Shown here one piece after another: positions 34,394 to 44,184 of a stretch of 64,000 nucleotides of DNA. This stretch comes from Catenovulum agarivorans YM01 (GTDB lineage Bacteria > Pseudomonadota > Gammaproteobacteria > Enterobacterales > Alteromonadaceae): contig NZ_AJWM01000048.1 of NCBI RefSeq assembly GCF_000281085.1, positions 92,585 to 156,584 on the forward strand, written 5' to 3'. The translations under genes and the position numbers were made by a program. Each line of letters begins with the position of its first letter. The first letter of the stretch is position 1. The notes beneath the pieces are model-generated. The model worked only from the letters and a program-made list of their open reading frames with translations. It ran no database searches and had not been told where the DNA came from.

Positions 34394-36193
34394 CTAATGG
34401 GATTGTTTGTATTTACGCCAGCTAGCAAACTCACTGATATTCTTGCCACTTTGTGCTGTGCTTTCGGCAATAAACCCACTGACAAAACGGCCATCGGCTA
34501 ATTCAACTTTACCTATGCCTAGCGGTTCGGCGATACCTTTTACAAAAGAGGCAAAATGTTCAGTTGGCATACGCCATACTTCCACTTCAAAGCTTTGAGT
34601 GGCACCTGTTGAACGAATTAATGCAGGACGTTCAACTTGGCCTGGCACCGAATACATTTGATACGCTTTGGCGGTTGTAGTTTGTTCAAGCAATAAGGCG
34701 TTGCGTTCTAACAATTGCCAGTTTAGCGCCATGCCGGATAAATGCGCACCACACACGGCAATATCGATAAATCCGCTGTTCTCATTAGTATTCAGACTGT
34801 CTTTATTAAACGGCCATTCAGTTGCGCCTAATGTCAGCTGATTTTGCTGCATCACTTTATCTGCGTAAGCCAACAACTTTTGATCTTGCATCGCAAAACT
34901 AAACAGGGTAACACCAAATGGCATTTTTTTATCGGTAAACCCAGTTGGTACAGCAATCGCTGAATAATCCAATAAATTCATAAAGTTGGTGTAGTAACCC
35001 AAATTTGAGTTATAGCCAATTGGATTTTCATTAATCTCTTTACGGGTGTAATGCCGACCTGCGGTTGGCGTGAGTAAAAAGTCAGCTTGGCCAACAATTA
35101 AGTCCGCCTGCTTTTTTAACGCTTGCAGTTGATACAGTGCAGCAAAACAGTCAGTTGCTAAAGGTTTATTGCCTGAGCTGATAATAGTGCGGGTGACATC
35201 CAGCATTGCTTGTGGATTATTTTCAATAATATCCTGTGTTGCGATATATCGTTCGGCAACCCAAGGGCCTTCGTACAGGAGTTTTGCCGCTTGCAGCATA
35301 GGTGAAAAATCTAGCTCAAGTTTAGCGCCACCCAACGCTTCAAGCTGACTAACCGCTTTGGCAAATTCGGCCTGATAAAAATCATCCGCAAAAAATTCGA
35401 GTTGATCAGCTAAAGGTACAGCAAAGGTAAAACTGTCTTTTGTCAGTACCGGCTTTTGGTTTGCGAGTGGATTGGCACGCGAATAACAATCCTCGCCGTC
35501 ATATTGTGCGGCAACCTGAAATACCTGATTAGCGTCGCTCGCGGTTAACGCAAAAATACTGACACAATCTAAACTGCGGCATGCTGGCACTACACCAGAG
35601 GTAGATAACAAACCTTTACTCGGTTTCAGACCAACTAAATTATTAAAGCAGGCCGGCACACGTCCCGAACCTGCGGTATCTGTCCCCAATGCAAAACTAA
35701 CAGTGCCTAATGCAGTTGCAACCGCTGAGCCAGAACTTGAACCACCGGAAATATAATCAGAGTTAAATGCATTAGGTGTTTCACCATACGGTGAGCGAGT
35801 GCCAACTAGACCGGTCGCAAACTGATCTAAATTGGTTTTACCAATTGGGATCGCACCTGCTTCTATTAGTTGCTGCACAACAAAAGCCGACTTTTCTGCC
35901 ACATAACTAAACTCGGGGCAGGCGGCTGTTGTTGGCACACCGGCTAAATCAATATTGTCTTTTATCGCAAAGGGTACGCCATATAGAGGATGAGTTTGTG
36001 GTGATTTATTTTTTAATCCGTCTAAATAGGGTTTAAGTTCAGATTCATTTAACAGATAAATCCAGACCGATTGCTGAGTTTTGGCGTGTTGAACTAGGCT
36101 TAATATTAAGTTATCGGGTGTAATAAGCTTGTTTGTATAAGCCGAGTGCAGTTCACCAATGGTTAAATTTGTTTGATTCATGTTGTTATTCAC
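34394..36193 (-). CDS. atzF: Allophanate hydrolase
   Basis: This hydrolyses allophanate to carbamate-derived CO2 and ammonia, the last step of the pathway. It is an amidase-signature enzyme of 599 aa. The catalytic Lys is in FAIKDNIDLAG (about residue 74), the cis-Ser in SGGSSSGSA (about 150) and the nucleophile Ser in GTDTAGSGRVP (about 175). The C-terminal part (about 470-599) is the extra domain of AtzF-type enzymes, including VCGAHLSGMALNWQL. Its start overlaps the end of the carboxylase gene by 8 bases, so it is coupled and last in the operon. Confidence 0.94.
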   Translation of the reverse strand: MNNNMNQTNLTIGELHSAYTNKLITPDNLILSLVQHAKTQQSVWIYLLNESELKPYLDGLKNKSPQTHPLYGVPFAIKDNIDLAGVPTTAACPEFSYVAEKSAFVVQQLIEAGAIPIGKTNLDQFATGLVGTRSPYGETPNAFNSDYISGGSSSGSAVATALGTVSFALGTDTAGSGRVPACFNNLVGLKPSKGLLSTSGVVPACRSLDCVSIFALTASDANQVFQVAAQYDGEDCYSRANPLANQKPVLTKDSFTFAVPLADQLEFFADDFYQAEFAKAVSQLEALGGAKLELDFSPMLQAAKLLYEGPWVAERYIATQDIIENNPQAMLDVTRTIISSGNKPLATDCFAALYQLQALKKQADLIVGQADFLLTPTAGRHYTRKEINENPIGYNSNLGYYTNFMNLLDYSAIAVPTGFTDKKMPFGVTLFSFAMQDQKLLAYADKVMQQNQLTLGATEWPFNKDSLNTNENSGFIDIAVCGAHLSGMALNWQLLERNALLLEQTTTAKAYQMYSVPGQVERPALIRSTGATQSFEVEVWRMPTEHFASFVKGIAEPLGIGKVELADGRFVSGFIAESTAQSGKNISEFASWRKYKQSH

Positions 36194-39100
36194 CTTGTAA
36201 AATCATTAATGCTTGACCGGCTTGTACTTGCTGACCTTCTTTAACTAAGACTTTGACTATTTGGGCATTTTCAGTCGCGGCAATATCAATTTCCATTTTC
36301 ATCGACTCAAGCACAATCATAGATTGACCAGAGGCAACTTGTTGGCCGGCTTGGCTAGTCACTTTCCACACGCTACCGGCTGCGCTTGCCTCCATTAAGT
36401 ATTGGTTATCTGCAAGTTGAATTTCTTCACTTTTTTGCTCTGCATCTGCTTCGAATGAATAATTCAGTTGACCTGTGCGTTTCCACTCAGCCATTTCGGC
36501 GGCAAAAGCTTGTTCTCTTTGTTTGGTGAATTGTTCAATGTCGTCTTGATTATCTTGCCACTGCTGAATCAGTTCAGGCATAGAAACTGTGGCGCTTTCT
36601 ATTTTGGGCTGCCATTTACCCAAGGGGAAATCTTCACGAATTTGCATTAACTCTTCATGGCTGACCGGATAATATTTAACCTGATCAAATAAGCGTAGTA
36701 ACCAAGGTTGATTAAATACATGATTGCTGCGATAGCGATTCCACATTTGCACAGTGCGACCAACAAACTGATATCCGCCCGGACCTTCCATACCATAAAT
36801 ACACATGTAAGCGCCGCCAATACCCACTGAGTTTTCAGCTGTCCAAGTACGTGCTGGGTTATATTTGGTGGTCACTAAACGGTGGCATTTATCCAGTGGC
36901 GTAGCCACTGGTGCACCTAAATACACATCGCCCAAACCTAGTACTAAATAATGAGCGTTAAATACAATATCTTTGACCTGTTCAATGCTTTCCAAGCCAT
37001 TAATACGTTTAATAAACTCTAAATTGGAAGGACACCAAGGTGCATCTTTACGTACAGATTGCATATATTTATCAATGGCTTGCTGACAGGCTTTGTCATT
37101 CCAACTTAGTGGCAGGTGGACGATACGCGATTCAAAACTGAGTTTACGCGTATCACCTAGTGCTAAATCCACTTGCTTAACTGTTTGAATTAGAGAGGCT
37201 AGATCAACCAGTAAGTTATCGTAATGGATTTGCAGTGAACGAATGCCCGGGGTTAACTCTAAAACGCCATGAATGTTTTCAGCCTGTAAAGCTTCTAACA
37301 AGGCCTGCACTCGTGCACGTAAGGTTAAGTCTAAAACTAATTCACCATATTCAACCAATAAAAACTTATCGCCAGCGGCGCGAAATACTAGGCCAGGCTC
37401 ACCATCATCCGTTTCTAATCTATCTAAAATAGGTGTGGTAATAGCCGTTGGTGCATAATCACAAGCTTGTTTGGCCAACTTGGCAATTTGGCTATTTTGT
37501 GCGATTTCAATTTGTTTAGCTGACGCTAAATCAACTACTTCAAAATTTAAGTTATCTCCGGCTTTTAACTGACCAAGTTTCCATAAATCTGCAGCAATGA
37601 CTGTGAAGGGGCAAACAAAACCACCTAAACTTGGGCCATCAGGGCCTAATATAACTGGCATATCACCAGTAAAATCAACAGTGCCAAATGCATAAGCATT
37701 GTCGTGAATGTTTGATGGGTGCAAACCTGCTTCGCCACCAGTTTCACGTGCCCACTCAGGTTTAGGGCCTATTAAGCGAATACCTGTACGGCTGGAGTTA
37801 TAGTGAATTTTCCAAGTATGCGACTGAATGGTTTTAATATCTTCTTCAGTGAAAAAGTCTGGCGCTCCATGTGGGCCGTATATCACACGCAAGGTCCAAT
37901 CCTGGGTGACTGGCGCAATTACATCTTGTGGAATTTGCTTAACTGGCTGCAAGCTCACTTTTTTAGCAATAGATAAAAAGTCACCCATGCGCAATGCACG
38001 GCCACAATGTCCACCAAACTGACCTAGGGTAAAGGTACTTTTGCTGCCCAAATAATCTGGACATTGAATGCCGCCGCTTACCGCCATATATGCGCGGGCG
38101 CCAGCTGCCGTTACTTTGCCTATTTTTAACGTTTGACCGGTTTTAATATTTATCACCTGATGGTTTTGCTGAGGCTTGTCGTCTAAAGTAATTTCAATTT
38201 CAGCCCCTGTGATCACTACCTGGCAACCTTGATAAAACTTTAAGCTTGGTCCTTGCAGGGTTATTTCTAAGCCAGCTGCATCATCTGGGTTGTTTAATAA
38301 ACGGTTGGCTAACCTGAACGAATAAAAATCGAAAGGGCCTGATGGTGGTACACCTATATCCCAATAACCTGTGCGTGCTGGGTAATCCTGAATTGTGGTC
38401 ATGGTTCCGGCTTTTAATACTTCAAAACCGGCAAATTGCGCCTGAAAATTATTTAAGCTGCGGGTGAAAATCTTGCCTTGTTTAAAATTATCGTCTGCTA
38501 AAATTTGCTGAACATAATCAATATTGGTAATGACGCCATAGACTTTTGCATCAGTTAAGGCTTTATCTAGTTTGGCAATTGCACTATCGCGGTTATGCGC
38601 ATGTACTATGACTTTTGCGAGCATAGGATCAAAAAATGGCGAAACCGTTAAACCAGCTTCAACCCAGTGGTCAACCCTTACACCATCAGTTGGCCATTCA
38701 ACCTGAGTTAATAATCCAGCTGACGGCTGGAAGTTTTTTGCTGGGTTTTCAGCATAAATACGTGCTTGAATAGCATGGCCTACAGGTTTAATTGTATCCA
38801 ATGCCGATAAATCTAATGGCTGATTTTGCATGCTTTCGCTGAAAGCCACTTTTAACATCCATTCCACCAAATCAAGCTGATAACACATCTCGGTGACTCC
38901 GTGCTCAACTTGTAGGCGGGTATTTACTTCTAAGAAGTAGAATTTGTCTTGTTCGTGATCGTAAATAAACTCAACTGTGCCAGCATTTAAATAATCAATT
39001 GAAGCCATTAAATTTTTTGCTGTGGCTAACATAGCGTTGCGTGTAGCCGCTGGTAAGTTAGCTGCTGGGGTTTCTTCAATGACTTTTTGGTTACGACGTT

Positions 39101-39791
39101 GGCTAGAGCAGTCGCGCTCACCTAAAGTGACCACTTGACCAAAACCGTTGCCGATAACTTGCACTTCTATATGGCGGGCTTTTTCAACAAATTTTTCGAC
39201 AAATACACCATCGTTGGCAAAGTTTTGTGCGCCTAAATGTTTAACATTGACAAAGGCTTTTTCAAGCTCAGCGCTTGAATCACATCTTTGCATGCCGATG
39301 CCACCGCCACCTGCGGTGCTTTTTAGCATGACAGGGTAGCCAACTTTTTCAGCAAAGCTGACTAACTCTTGTATGTCTGAAATCAGGCCACTACCTGGAA
39401 CTAATGGCACATTGGCTTTTTCTGCGATTTCACGCGCCTGATGTTTTAACCCAAAGTCGATCATTTGCTGAGCACGCGGACCAATAAAGGCGATATTTTG
39501 TTGTTTTAATTTGTCAGCGAAGGTCGCGTTTTCACTTAAAAAGCCATAACCCGGATGGATCGCCTGTGCGCCGGTTAGTTTGGCTATTTCAATTATTTTA
39601 TCTTGATCTAAATAGGTTGTAGCTGCCGCACCTGGCCCCAAGCTGTAAGCTTCGTCAGCTTGGGTTACGTGTAATGATTCTTTATCTGCTTCTGAATAAA
39701 CGGCAATGCTTTTTATACCGAGCTTTTTTAATGTGCGAATGATTCGACAGGCGATAGCGCCCCGGTTTGCGATAAGAACTGTGTTAAACAT
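36186..39791 (-). CDS. uca: Biotin-dependent urea/guanidine carboxylase
   Basis: This 1201-aa multidomain enzyme carboxylates urea-like substrates with ATP and bicarbonate. In order, it has a biotin carboxylase (about 1-450, with HPGYGFLSEN and the ATP-grasp GGGGIGMQRC), an AHS2/KipA-like domain (about 460-770, FEVLKAGTMTTIQDYPARTG), an AHS1/KipI-like domain (about 790-1000) and a C-terminal biotinyl domain (about 1130-1201) with ESMKME, the biotin Lys. The operon is under a guanidine-I riboswitch. In such operons this enzyme is known to prefer guanidine, giving carboxyguanidine. Substrate here is inferred from that context. Confidence 0.94.
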   Translation of the reverse strand: MFNTVLIANRGAIACRIIRTLKKLGIKSIAVYSEADKESLHVTQADEAYSLGPGAAATTYLDQDKIIEIAKLTGAQAIHPGYGFLSENATFADKLKQQNIAFIGPRAQQMIDFGLKHQAREIAEKANVPLVPGSGLISDIQELVSFAEKVGYPVMLKSTAGGGGIGMQRCDSSAELEKAFVNVKHLGAQNFANDGVFVEKFVEKARHIEVQVIGNGFGQVVTLGERDCSSQRRNQKVIEETPAANLPAATRNAMLATAKNLMASIDYLNAGTVEFIYDHEQDKFYFLEVNTRLQVEHGVTEMCYQLDLVEWMLKVAFSESMQNQPLDLSALDTIKPVGHAIQARIYAENPAKNFQPSAGLLTQVEWPTDGVRVDHWVEAGLTVSPFFDPMLAKVIVHAHNRDSAIAKLDKALTDAKVYGVITNIDYVQQILADDNFKQGKIFTRSLNNFQAQFAGFEVLKAGTMTTIQDYPARTGYWDIGVPPSGPFDFYSFRLANRLLNNPDDAAGLEITLQGPSLKFYQGCQVVITGAEIEITLDDKPQQNHQVINIKTGQTLKIGKVTAAGARAYMAVSGGIQCPDYLGSKSTFTLGQFGGHCGRALRMGDFLSIAKKVSLQPVKQIPQDVIAPVTQDWTLRVIYGPHGAPDFFTEEDIKTIQSHTWKIHYNSSRTGIRLIGPKPEWARETGGEAGLHPSNIHDNAYAFGTVDFTGDMPVILGPDGPSLGGFVCPFTVIAADLWKLGQLKAGDNLNFEVVDLASAKQIEIAQNSQIAKLAKQACDYAPTAITTPILDRLETDDGEPGLVFRAAGDKFLLVEYGELVLDLTLRARVQALLEALQAENIHGVLELTPGIRSLQIHYDNLLVDLASLIQTVKQVDLALGDTRKLSFESRIVHLPLSWNDKACQQAIDKYMQSVRKDAPWCPSNLEFIKRINGLESIEQVKDIVFNAHYLVLGLGDVYLGAPVATPLDKCHRLVTTKYNPARTWTAENSVGIGGAYMCIYGMEGPGGYQFVGRTVQMWNRYRSNHVFNQPWLLRLFDQVKYYPVSHEELMQIREDFPLGKWQPKIESATVSMPELIQQWQDNQDDIEQFTKQREQAFAAEMAEWKRTGQLNYSFEADAEQKSEEIQLADNQYLMEASAAGSVWKVTSQAGQQVASGQSMIVLESMKMEIDIAATENAQIVKVLVKEGQQVQAGQALMILQGE

Positions 39792-39808
39792 GGCGTTTTA
39801 CTCGTCTT

Positions 39809-39861
39809 TGCGGGTCGTCCCGCATCAAACTTGTACAAATATTCAGGTCGTCCTGAATATT
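39809..39861. repeat. Double hairpin with GGACGACC cores (REP-like)
   Basis: TGCGGG-TCGT-CCCGCA (39809-39824) and AATATTCAGG, TCGT, CCTGAATATT (39838-39861) are two perfect hairpins with the same TCGT loop flanked by GG/CC. They fill the 91-bp gap between the second DUF1989 gene and the carboxylase gene inside the operon. They may modulate message stability or downstream translation, or be a mobile REP; none of these is shown. Confidence 0.7.
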
Positions 39862-39882
39862 GAGCCGAATGGCTGTTTTGAA

Positions 39883-40521
39883 TTAATTCCAGATTAAAAC
39901 TTCAATCGGAGTTGGGTTATATGCGTTACAAGGGTTATTCAGCTGGGGGCAGTTAGAAATCAATACCACCACATCCATTAACGCCTCTAACTCAACATAT
40001 TTGCCAGCACCACTAATGCCATCTGCAAAACTCAATTTGCCATCGGCAGTAACAGGTACATTCATAAAAAAGTTAATGTTATGCGTGATGTCTTTTTTAC
40101 TTAAACCCAGCTCTTCATTTTCAGCAATCGCTAATAACCAGCTGTCTCGACAAGCATGCATGCACTTTTTTTCAAGTGCATAACGCACTGTATTGCTCTC
40201 AGTAGCGCAAGCGCCACCTATGGTATCGTGTCGGCCACAGGTATCTGCAACAATTTTTAGCATAGGATTACATTCGTTCGACATTAGCACTGTACCAGCT
40301 GTTAGATACAAGTTACCTTGCTCACGTATGGTGTCGGTTGCGCTATAGCGCTCACTTGGGTCGTTGGCGTTGTAAAACAAAGTATCAGCCGCCTGATTGC
40401 CTTCTAAATCCAAAATACGAATTGTTTGGCCTTGTTTAACCACTTTTAAATAATAATCACCGGCATCAACTACTTCTTGGCGAATTGCTTGTCCGGCTTG
40501 TAACTTACTTTCTTTAATCAC
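39883..40521 (-). CDS. DUF1989 protein, urea-amidolyase-associated 2 (carboxyguanidine deiminase subunit)
   Basis: This 212-aa protein pairs with the next gene in carboxyguanidine deiminases (CgdAB type). These convert carboxyguanidine to allophanate plus ammonia. The conserved DUF1989 features are [30 protein letters not shown] near residues 30-60, a GGACATESN segment, and a terminal [14 protein letters not shown]. Cysteines in [15 protein letters not shown] and the terminal CNAYNP are candidate metal or catalytic residues. The start is GTG at 40521, supported by AGGAG 8 bases upstream. It follows the UAAP1 gene by 10 bases. Confidence 0.88.
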   Translation of the reverse strand: MIKESKLQAGQAIRQEVVDAGDYYLKVVKQGQTIRILDLEGNQAADTLFYNANDPSERYSATDTIREQGNLYLTAGTVLMSNECNPMLKIVADTCGRHDTIGGACATESNTVRYALEKKCMHACRDSWLLAIAENEELGLSKKDITHNINFFMNVPVTADGKLSFADGISGAGKYVELEALMDVVVLISNCPQLNNPCNAYNPTPIEVLIWN

Positions 40522-40531
40522 AATCTGACTC

Positions 40532-41242
40532 CTACAAACCTAAGTGATATAAACGATTATTTTCATAACCGCGCTGATTTTCTGCACAGGAATTTTTGCA
40601 CAAATCATCTTCAGTCATTGGCGCTGATTTTAAAATTTGGTACTCAACTTCAAATTCCGGATAGTCAGTATCTGTATTTAGCGGGTGCGGACAGGTATGG
40701 AATAACACTAAAGTATCCATTTCAAATCTCAGCTCAATAAAATCACCGGCTTTTGATTGCTCAGTTGAATAAGTCAAATTACCTTGATCATTCGGTTCAA
40801 CTTTACTGAATAAATTTAGGTTTGCGGCTAAATCTTGTTTGTTTAAACCGTATTTGGCTGCTTCAACTAAAAACGCATCGTGGCCGTTTTGTTTCCAGTT
40901 GTTTCTGTGGTTTTGGTAATCACGTTTGCCCCATTTTTTTTCAACCTGAGCTGCATTGCTGCTACCACAAACAGTGTCATGCCAGCCAAAGCTGTCTTCA
41001 GTAATTGCACAAAAAATGCGTCCCATATCTGAATATAGACAATGGCCTTTGGTGAGTTTAAAAGTGTGTTGGCACTTTAATGTGTCGGGGGCGTTATAAC
41101 GTTCAAGTAAATTTTCAGGGTTGTAAAATAAAACGCCAACATTAGCCCCTCCGGTTTTGTCAATTAAACGTAGGCTAGTACCACGCCGCATTTTCATTGA
41201 CCAATGTTTGCCTGATGGCAAAGTGTCTTTGTATAACATCAT
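40532..41242 (-). CDS. DUF1989 protein, urea-amidolyase-associated 1 (carboxyguanidine deiminase subunit)
   Basis: This 236-aa protein is the partner of the 212-aa DUF1989 protein. It shows the same fold signatures, with [46 protein letters not shown] near residues 10-55 and a [14 protein letters not shown] segment near 123. It is longer and has its own C-terminal Cys-containing tail. Its ATG overlaps the stop of the ABC ATPase gene by four bases (ATGA), so it is translationally coupled. Older annotations call this 'urea carboxylase-associated protein 1'. Confidence 0.88.
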   Translation of the reverse strand: MMLYKDTLPSGKHWSMKMRRGTSLRLIDKTGGANVGVLFYNPENLLERYNAPDTLKCQHTFKLTKGHCLYSDMGRIFCAITEDSFGWHDTVCGSSNAAQVEKKWGKRDYQNHRNNWKQNGHDAFLVEAAKYGLNKQDLAANLNLFSKVEPNDQGNLTYSTEQSKAGDFIELRFEMDTLVLFHTCPHPLNTDTDYPEFEVEYQILKSAPMTEDDLCKNSCAENQRGYENNRLYHLGL

Positions 41243-42021
41243 AGATTAGCTACCTTCTTTACGTACTTTTCAGCTAGCGATTGGCCTGTGGCCAGGTGAG
41301 CTGGTTCATTTAATTGCAAGTCATAAGTAATTTGTGCACCGTAAGCGCTTGGCACTTGAGGGTCTTGGCGCACCTTATCAAACACCCAAAGGCGTGAGCC
41401 CAAGTCAAAACCCTCTTGGATATCATGTGTCACCATAAAAATGGTTAGTTTGTTTTCTTTCCAAACTTTGCGAATGAGTTGGTGCATATCTTTACGAATA
41501 CCTGGATCGAGCGCGCCAAACGGTTCGTCTAGCAATAAAATTTTCGGTGATTTCATCAATGCTTGGGCAATGGCTAGACGCTGTTGCATACCACCAGATA
41601 ACTGATGCGGATATTTGTCTATAGCATGGGCTAAACCGACTGCTTGAATAAATTCGAGTGCTTTATGTTTTATTGCCTGTTTTTGTTTGCCAAAAGTACG
41701 GCCGAAAAATTTCGATGCAGCAAATTCGTCAGCTATCATGACGTTTTGTAAAACGCTTAAATGCGGAAATACCGAGTACTTTTGAAAAACAATGCCACGT
41801 TGCTCATTTGGCTCAGCTGCTATCGGTTGGTTATCAAGTAAAATTTGTCCTTTGGTAGCAGTTTCGCTGCCTAAAATCATTTTGAGCAAAGTGGTTTTAC
41901 CGCAACCAGATGCGCCGACCATTGAAACAAATTCGCCTTCATTAACGCTGAGATTGAGCCGCTCAAGAATTTGCACGTCACCGTAAGATTTCCAAACGTT
42001 GTCAATTTTTAATAAACTCAT
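41239..42021 (-). CDS. ABC transporter ATP-binding protein (guanidine/urea-type importer)
   Basis: This ATPase energises uptake for the operon. It is 260 aa. Walker A is GASGCGKTTLL (about 38-48), the signature is LSGGMQQRLAIAQAL (about 135) and Walker B is ILLLDEPFGALD (about 155), followed by the switch His in MVTHD. It belongs to the nitrate/taurine/sulfonate-type family (TauB/SsuB-like). The ATG at 42021 overlaps the permease stop by four bases (ATGA), with AGGAGG upstream. Upstream in-frame codons to 42057 lie inside the permease gene. Confidence 0.93.
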   Translation of the reverse strand: MSLLKIDNVWKSYGDVQILERLNLSVNEGEFVSMVGASGCGKTTLLKMILGSETATKGQILLDNQPIAAEPNEQRGIVFQKYSVFPHLSVLQNVMIADEFAASKFFGRTFGKQKQAIKHKALEFIQAVGLAHAIDKYPHQLSGGMQQRLAIAQALMKSPKILLLDEPFGALDPGIRKDMHQLIRKVWKENKLTIFMVTHDIQEGFDLGSRLWVFDKVRQDPQVPSAYGAQITYDLQLNEPAHLATGQSLAEKYVKKVANL

Positions 42022-42842
42022 TTGCCAGCCTCCTGTTGGTGATACCAAGGAAAACACAGCTCAGATATTTTGCGCAGACTAAAATCCATAGCAAAGGCTA
42101 GTGCGGTAATCCAAAGTACGTAAGGTAAGATCACGTCCATTGACATGTAGCGCCGCACTAGAAAGATTCGATAACCTAAACCTTCTTGTGCTGCAATAGC
42201 TTCAGCGGCAATTAAAAACAGCCAAGCAGTACCGAGTGAAAGCCTAACTGCCGTGATTAATCTAGGCATGATTTGTGGCAAAACCACTCGAATGGCAACT
42301 AACCAAGTATTGGCCCCTAGCGTTTGTGCTTTGACAATAATTTCTGATGGCAACTGTCGGACTTGATTTTGGATATCTCGAATAATAACTGGCGCTGTAC
42401 CTATTATGATCAGCATAACTTTGGCTAATTCACCTAATCCAAAACTAATGAATAATATAGGTAAAATCGCCATAGGTGGGATCAGAGATACAATGGTAAT
42501 CAGGGGGGAAAAGCCAGTACGTAATACAGGTAATAAGCCCGATAACATACCAAAGAGTAACCCTGCTGAAGCGCTAATCAGTACCCCTAGGCCAATACGA
42601 TATAAACTCGCGCCTGTATCCTCCCAAAATAAATATTCACCGCTGCGTTTATCTTCGGTAAATGCCATACGCTCAACTGCATCAGAAATTTGCGTAAAGC
42701 TTGGTAGTAACTTATCGTAAGGGTTTTCGGCTAATCTTTCGTTTGAAGCATTCCAATACAAGATTAAAATAACTACAAAAGGAATAATCGCTAAAAACCC
42801 TTTAAGCGGACGCGATGGCTCTATGTTCATTAATTTTTTCAT
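42018..42842 (-). CDS. ABC transporter permease (guanidine/urea-type importer)
   Basis: This 274-aa inner-membrane subunit has about six membrane segments. The BPD transport EAA-type loop is seen near residue 175 (QTLGANTWLVAIRVVLPQIMPRLITAVRLSLG), which contacts the ATPase. It is a TauC/SsuC-type permease. It lies between the binding-protein and ATPase genes, 91 and -4 bases apart. The ribosome site (AAGTGACCT) is weak. Confidence 0.92.
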   Translation of the reverse strand: MKKLMNIEPSRPLKGFLAIIPFVVILILYWNASNERLAENPYDKLLPSFTQISDAVERMAFTEDKRSGEYLFWEDTGASLYRIGLGVLISASAGLLFGMLSGLLPVLRTGFSPLITIVSLIPPMAILPILFISFGLGELAKVMLIIIGTAPVIIRDIQNQVRQLPSEIIVKAQTLGANTWLVAIRVVLPQIMPRLITAVRLSLGTAWLFLIAAEAIAAQEGLGYRIFLVRRYMSMDVILPYVLWITALAFAMDFSLRKISELCFPWYHQQEAGK

Positions 42843-42933
42843 AGGTCACTTCTGTAATGGCTTAAATTCGATGAAATGCAGCGCAGGCGTGTATATATAC
42901 TAGCTACCAGCGCTACACATTGAGTTTTAATGC

Positions 42934-43965
42934 TTATAGTTTTCCATCTACTGCCATTTGCATGTAGCTTGGGTCGAAACGTAGCTTGATATTTTGTGGA
43001 TTACCAAATACGCCGTTTGGGGTTTCAATGCCGATAAAGCCAGCATCGGGTGCACCATCTCCGAGTAACCCATGTTCAAAAGAAAACTCAGCAACGTATT
43101 TCATTGTTTTGGTTAAACTTGGGTCTTGCGTGAAAGCCACTGCATCTTTGGCTGAATAGAACATCTTAGTGCTGGCTAATTGAGCTTTATAGCCGGCTAA
43201 GTCTGTACCTGATGCTTTAGCCATATGCTCAAGCACAGCATCGTCCGACATCTTCTGCATAATTTCGTACCATGCACCGGTTAAGGCTTTGCCGAATTTG
43301 GGATTAGCTTTCAACGTTGCTGTATTGACCACCATTAAGTCAATTATTTCGCCAGGAATGTTTGATGAATCAAAAACTTTGTTTGCACTAGGCTGTTTTT
43401 CTATTTCAGACAGTAGTGGGTTCCATGTCACCACTGAAGTCACATCTTTTGTTGAGAAAGCAGCAACTAAATCAGCATCGGATGTATTTACCACATCTAC
43501 ATCCCGTTCAGATAAACCGACGGACTCTAAACCACGCGCCAATAAATAATGCGATACACTTAATTCGACTAAATTAATTTTTTGCCCTTTAATTTCAGAT
43601 AAGGTCGCTTTATCTTTTAATACAACACCGTCGTTACCATTGGAGAAATCGCCGACAATTAAGGCTGTGCTATCGACAAAACTGGCAGCTGGAATGGTTA
43701 AAGCATCCATGTTGGTCATGCTGCAGGCATCAAATTGCCCAGCAGTGTATTGGTTGATTGATTCGATATAGTCGTTGATTTGTACTACGTCTATTTCAAT
43801 ATCGTATTTGTCGGCCCACTTTTTAATAATGCCCGAACTGTCGCCGTATTCCCAAGGCATCCAGCCAACGTAAATTGACCAACAAATCGAAAATTTATCT
43901 TTTGCGAAAATACTGCTTGGGGTGAGTAATGCGAGTAGTAGGGTGAGCGTTGTTATACTTTTCAT
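42934..43965 (-). CDS. Periplasmic substrate-binding protein of guanidine/urea-type ABC importer
   Basis: This 343-aa protein is the first gene of the operon. The Sec signal peptide ends SSIFAKD (about residue 21). The mature protein begins FSICWSIYVGWMPWEYGD, a recognisable start of the 'putative urea ABC transporter substrate-binding protein' family (TIGR03427). The rest is a two-lobe NitT/TauT-like fold. The ATG at 43965 has GGAGA 7 bases before it. Ligand is probably guanidine given the riboswitch, although the family name says urea. Confidence 0.9.
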   Translation of the reverse strand: MKSITTLTLLLALLTPSSIFAKDKFSICWSIYVGWMPWEYGDSSGIIKKWADKYDIEIDVVQINDYIESINQYTAGQFDACSMTNMDALTIPAASFVDSTALIVGDFSNGNDGVVLKDKATLSEIKGQKINLVELSVSHYLLARGLESVGLSERDVDVVNTSDADLVAAFSTKDVTSVVTWNPLLSEIEKQPSANKVFDSSNIPGEIIDLMVVNTATLKANPKFGKALTGAWYEIMQKMSDDAVLEHMAKASGTDLAGYKAQLASTKMFYSAKDAVAFTQDPSLTKTMKYVAEFSFEHGLLGDGAPDAGFIGIETPNGVFGNPQNIKLRFDPSYMQMAVDGKL

Positions 43966-43980
43966 GTTGCGTTCTCCAAA

Positions 43981-44027
43981 GTTTACACGGTTTCTGGGCA
44001 CAGGAGGTCTAATTAAATTGAACCTCC
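43981..44027 (-). promoter_or_regulatory. Candidate expression platform of the riboswitch
   Basis: On the minus strand, the aptamer's last bases GGAGGT (44027-44022) can pair with ACCTCC (44008-44003). The later segment CCGTGTAAAC (43990-43981) is complementary to GTTACACGG inside the aptamer (44051-44043). The two pairings suggest mutually exclusive folds leading to the first gene's ribosome site at about 43972. No T-rich terminator is present, so control may be translational. This is inference from complementarity. Confidence 0.5.
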
Positions 44028-44170
44028 CGGGCTTTTATCCCGCCGTGTAACCCTTGCTTGCGCAAACACAAAAACCACAAGCAACATTGCTATAGGAAGT
44101 TGTGCAGCTAGGTTGGTAACTCTCGGACCAGACATTTATTCATCAAATAAACCGGAACCCTAGTCGCCTG
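44022..44170 (-). promoter_or_regulatory. Guanidine-I (ykkC) riboswitch aptamer
   Basis: Read on the minus strand, the three conserved blocks of the guanidine-I class appear in order. They are CTAGGGTTCCGG (about 44162-44151), CTGGTCCGAGAG (about 44132-44121), and ACACGGCGGGATAAAAGCCC with GGGAGGT after it (44048-44022). Intervening hairpins are variable, as known for this class. It leads the urea/guanidine carboxylase operon, the expected context. Guanidine binding should raise expression of the transport and breakdown genes. This is a strong identification from conserved core bases. Confidence 0.95.
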
Positions 44171-44184
44171 TTTAGCTTCGTGCT

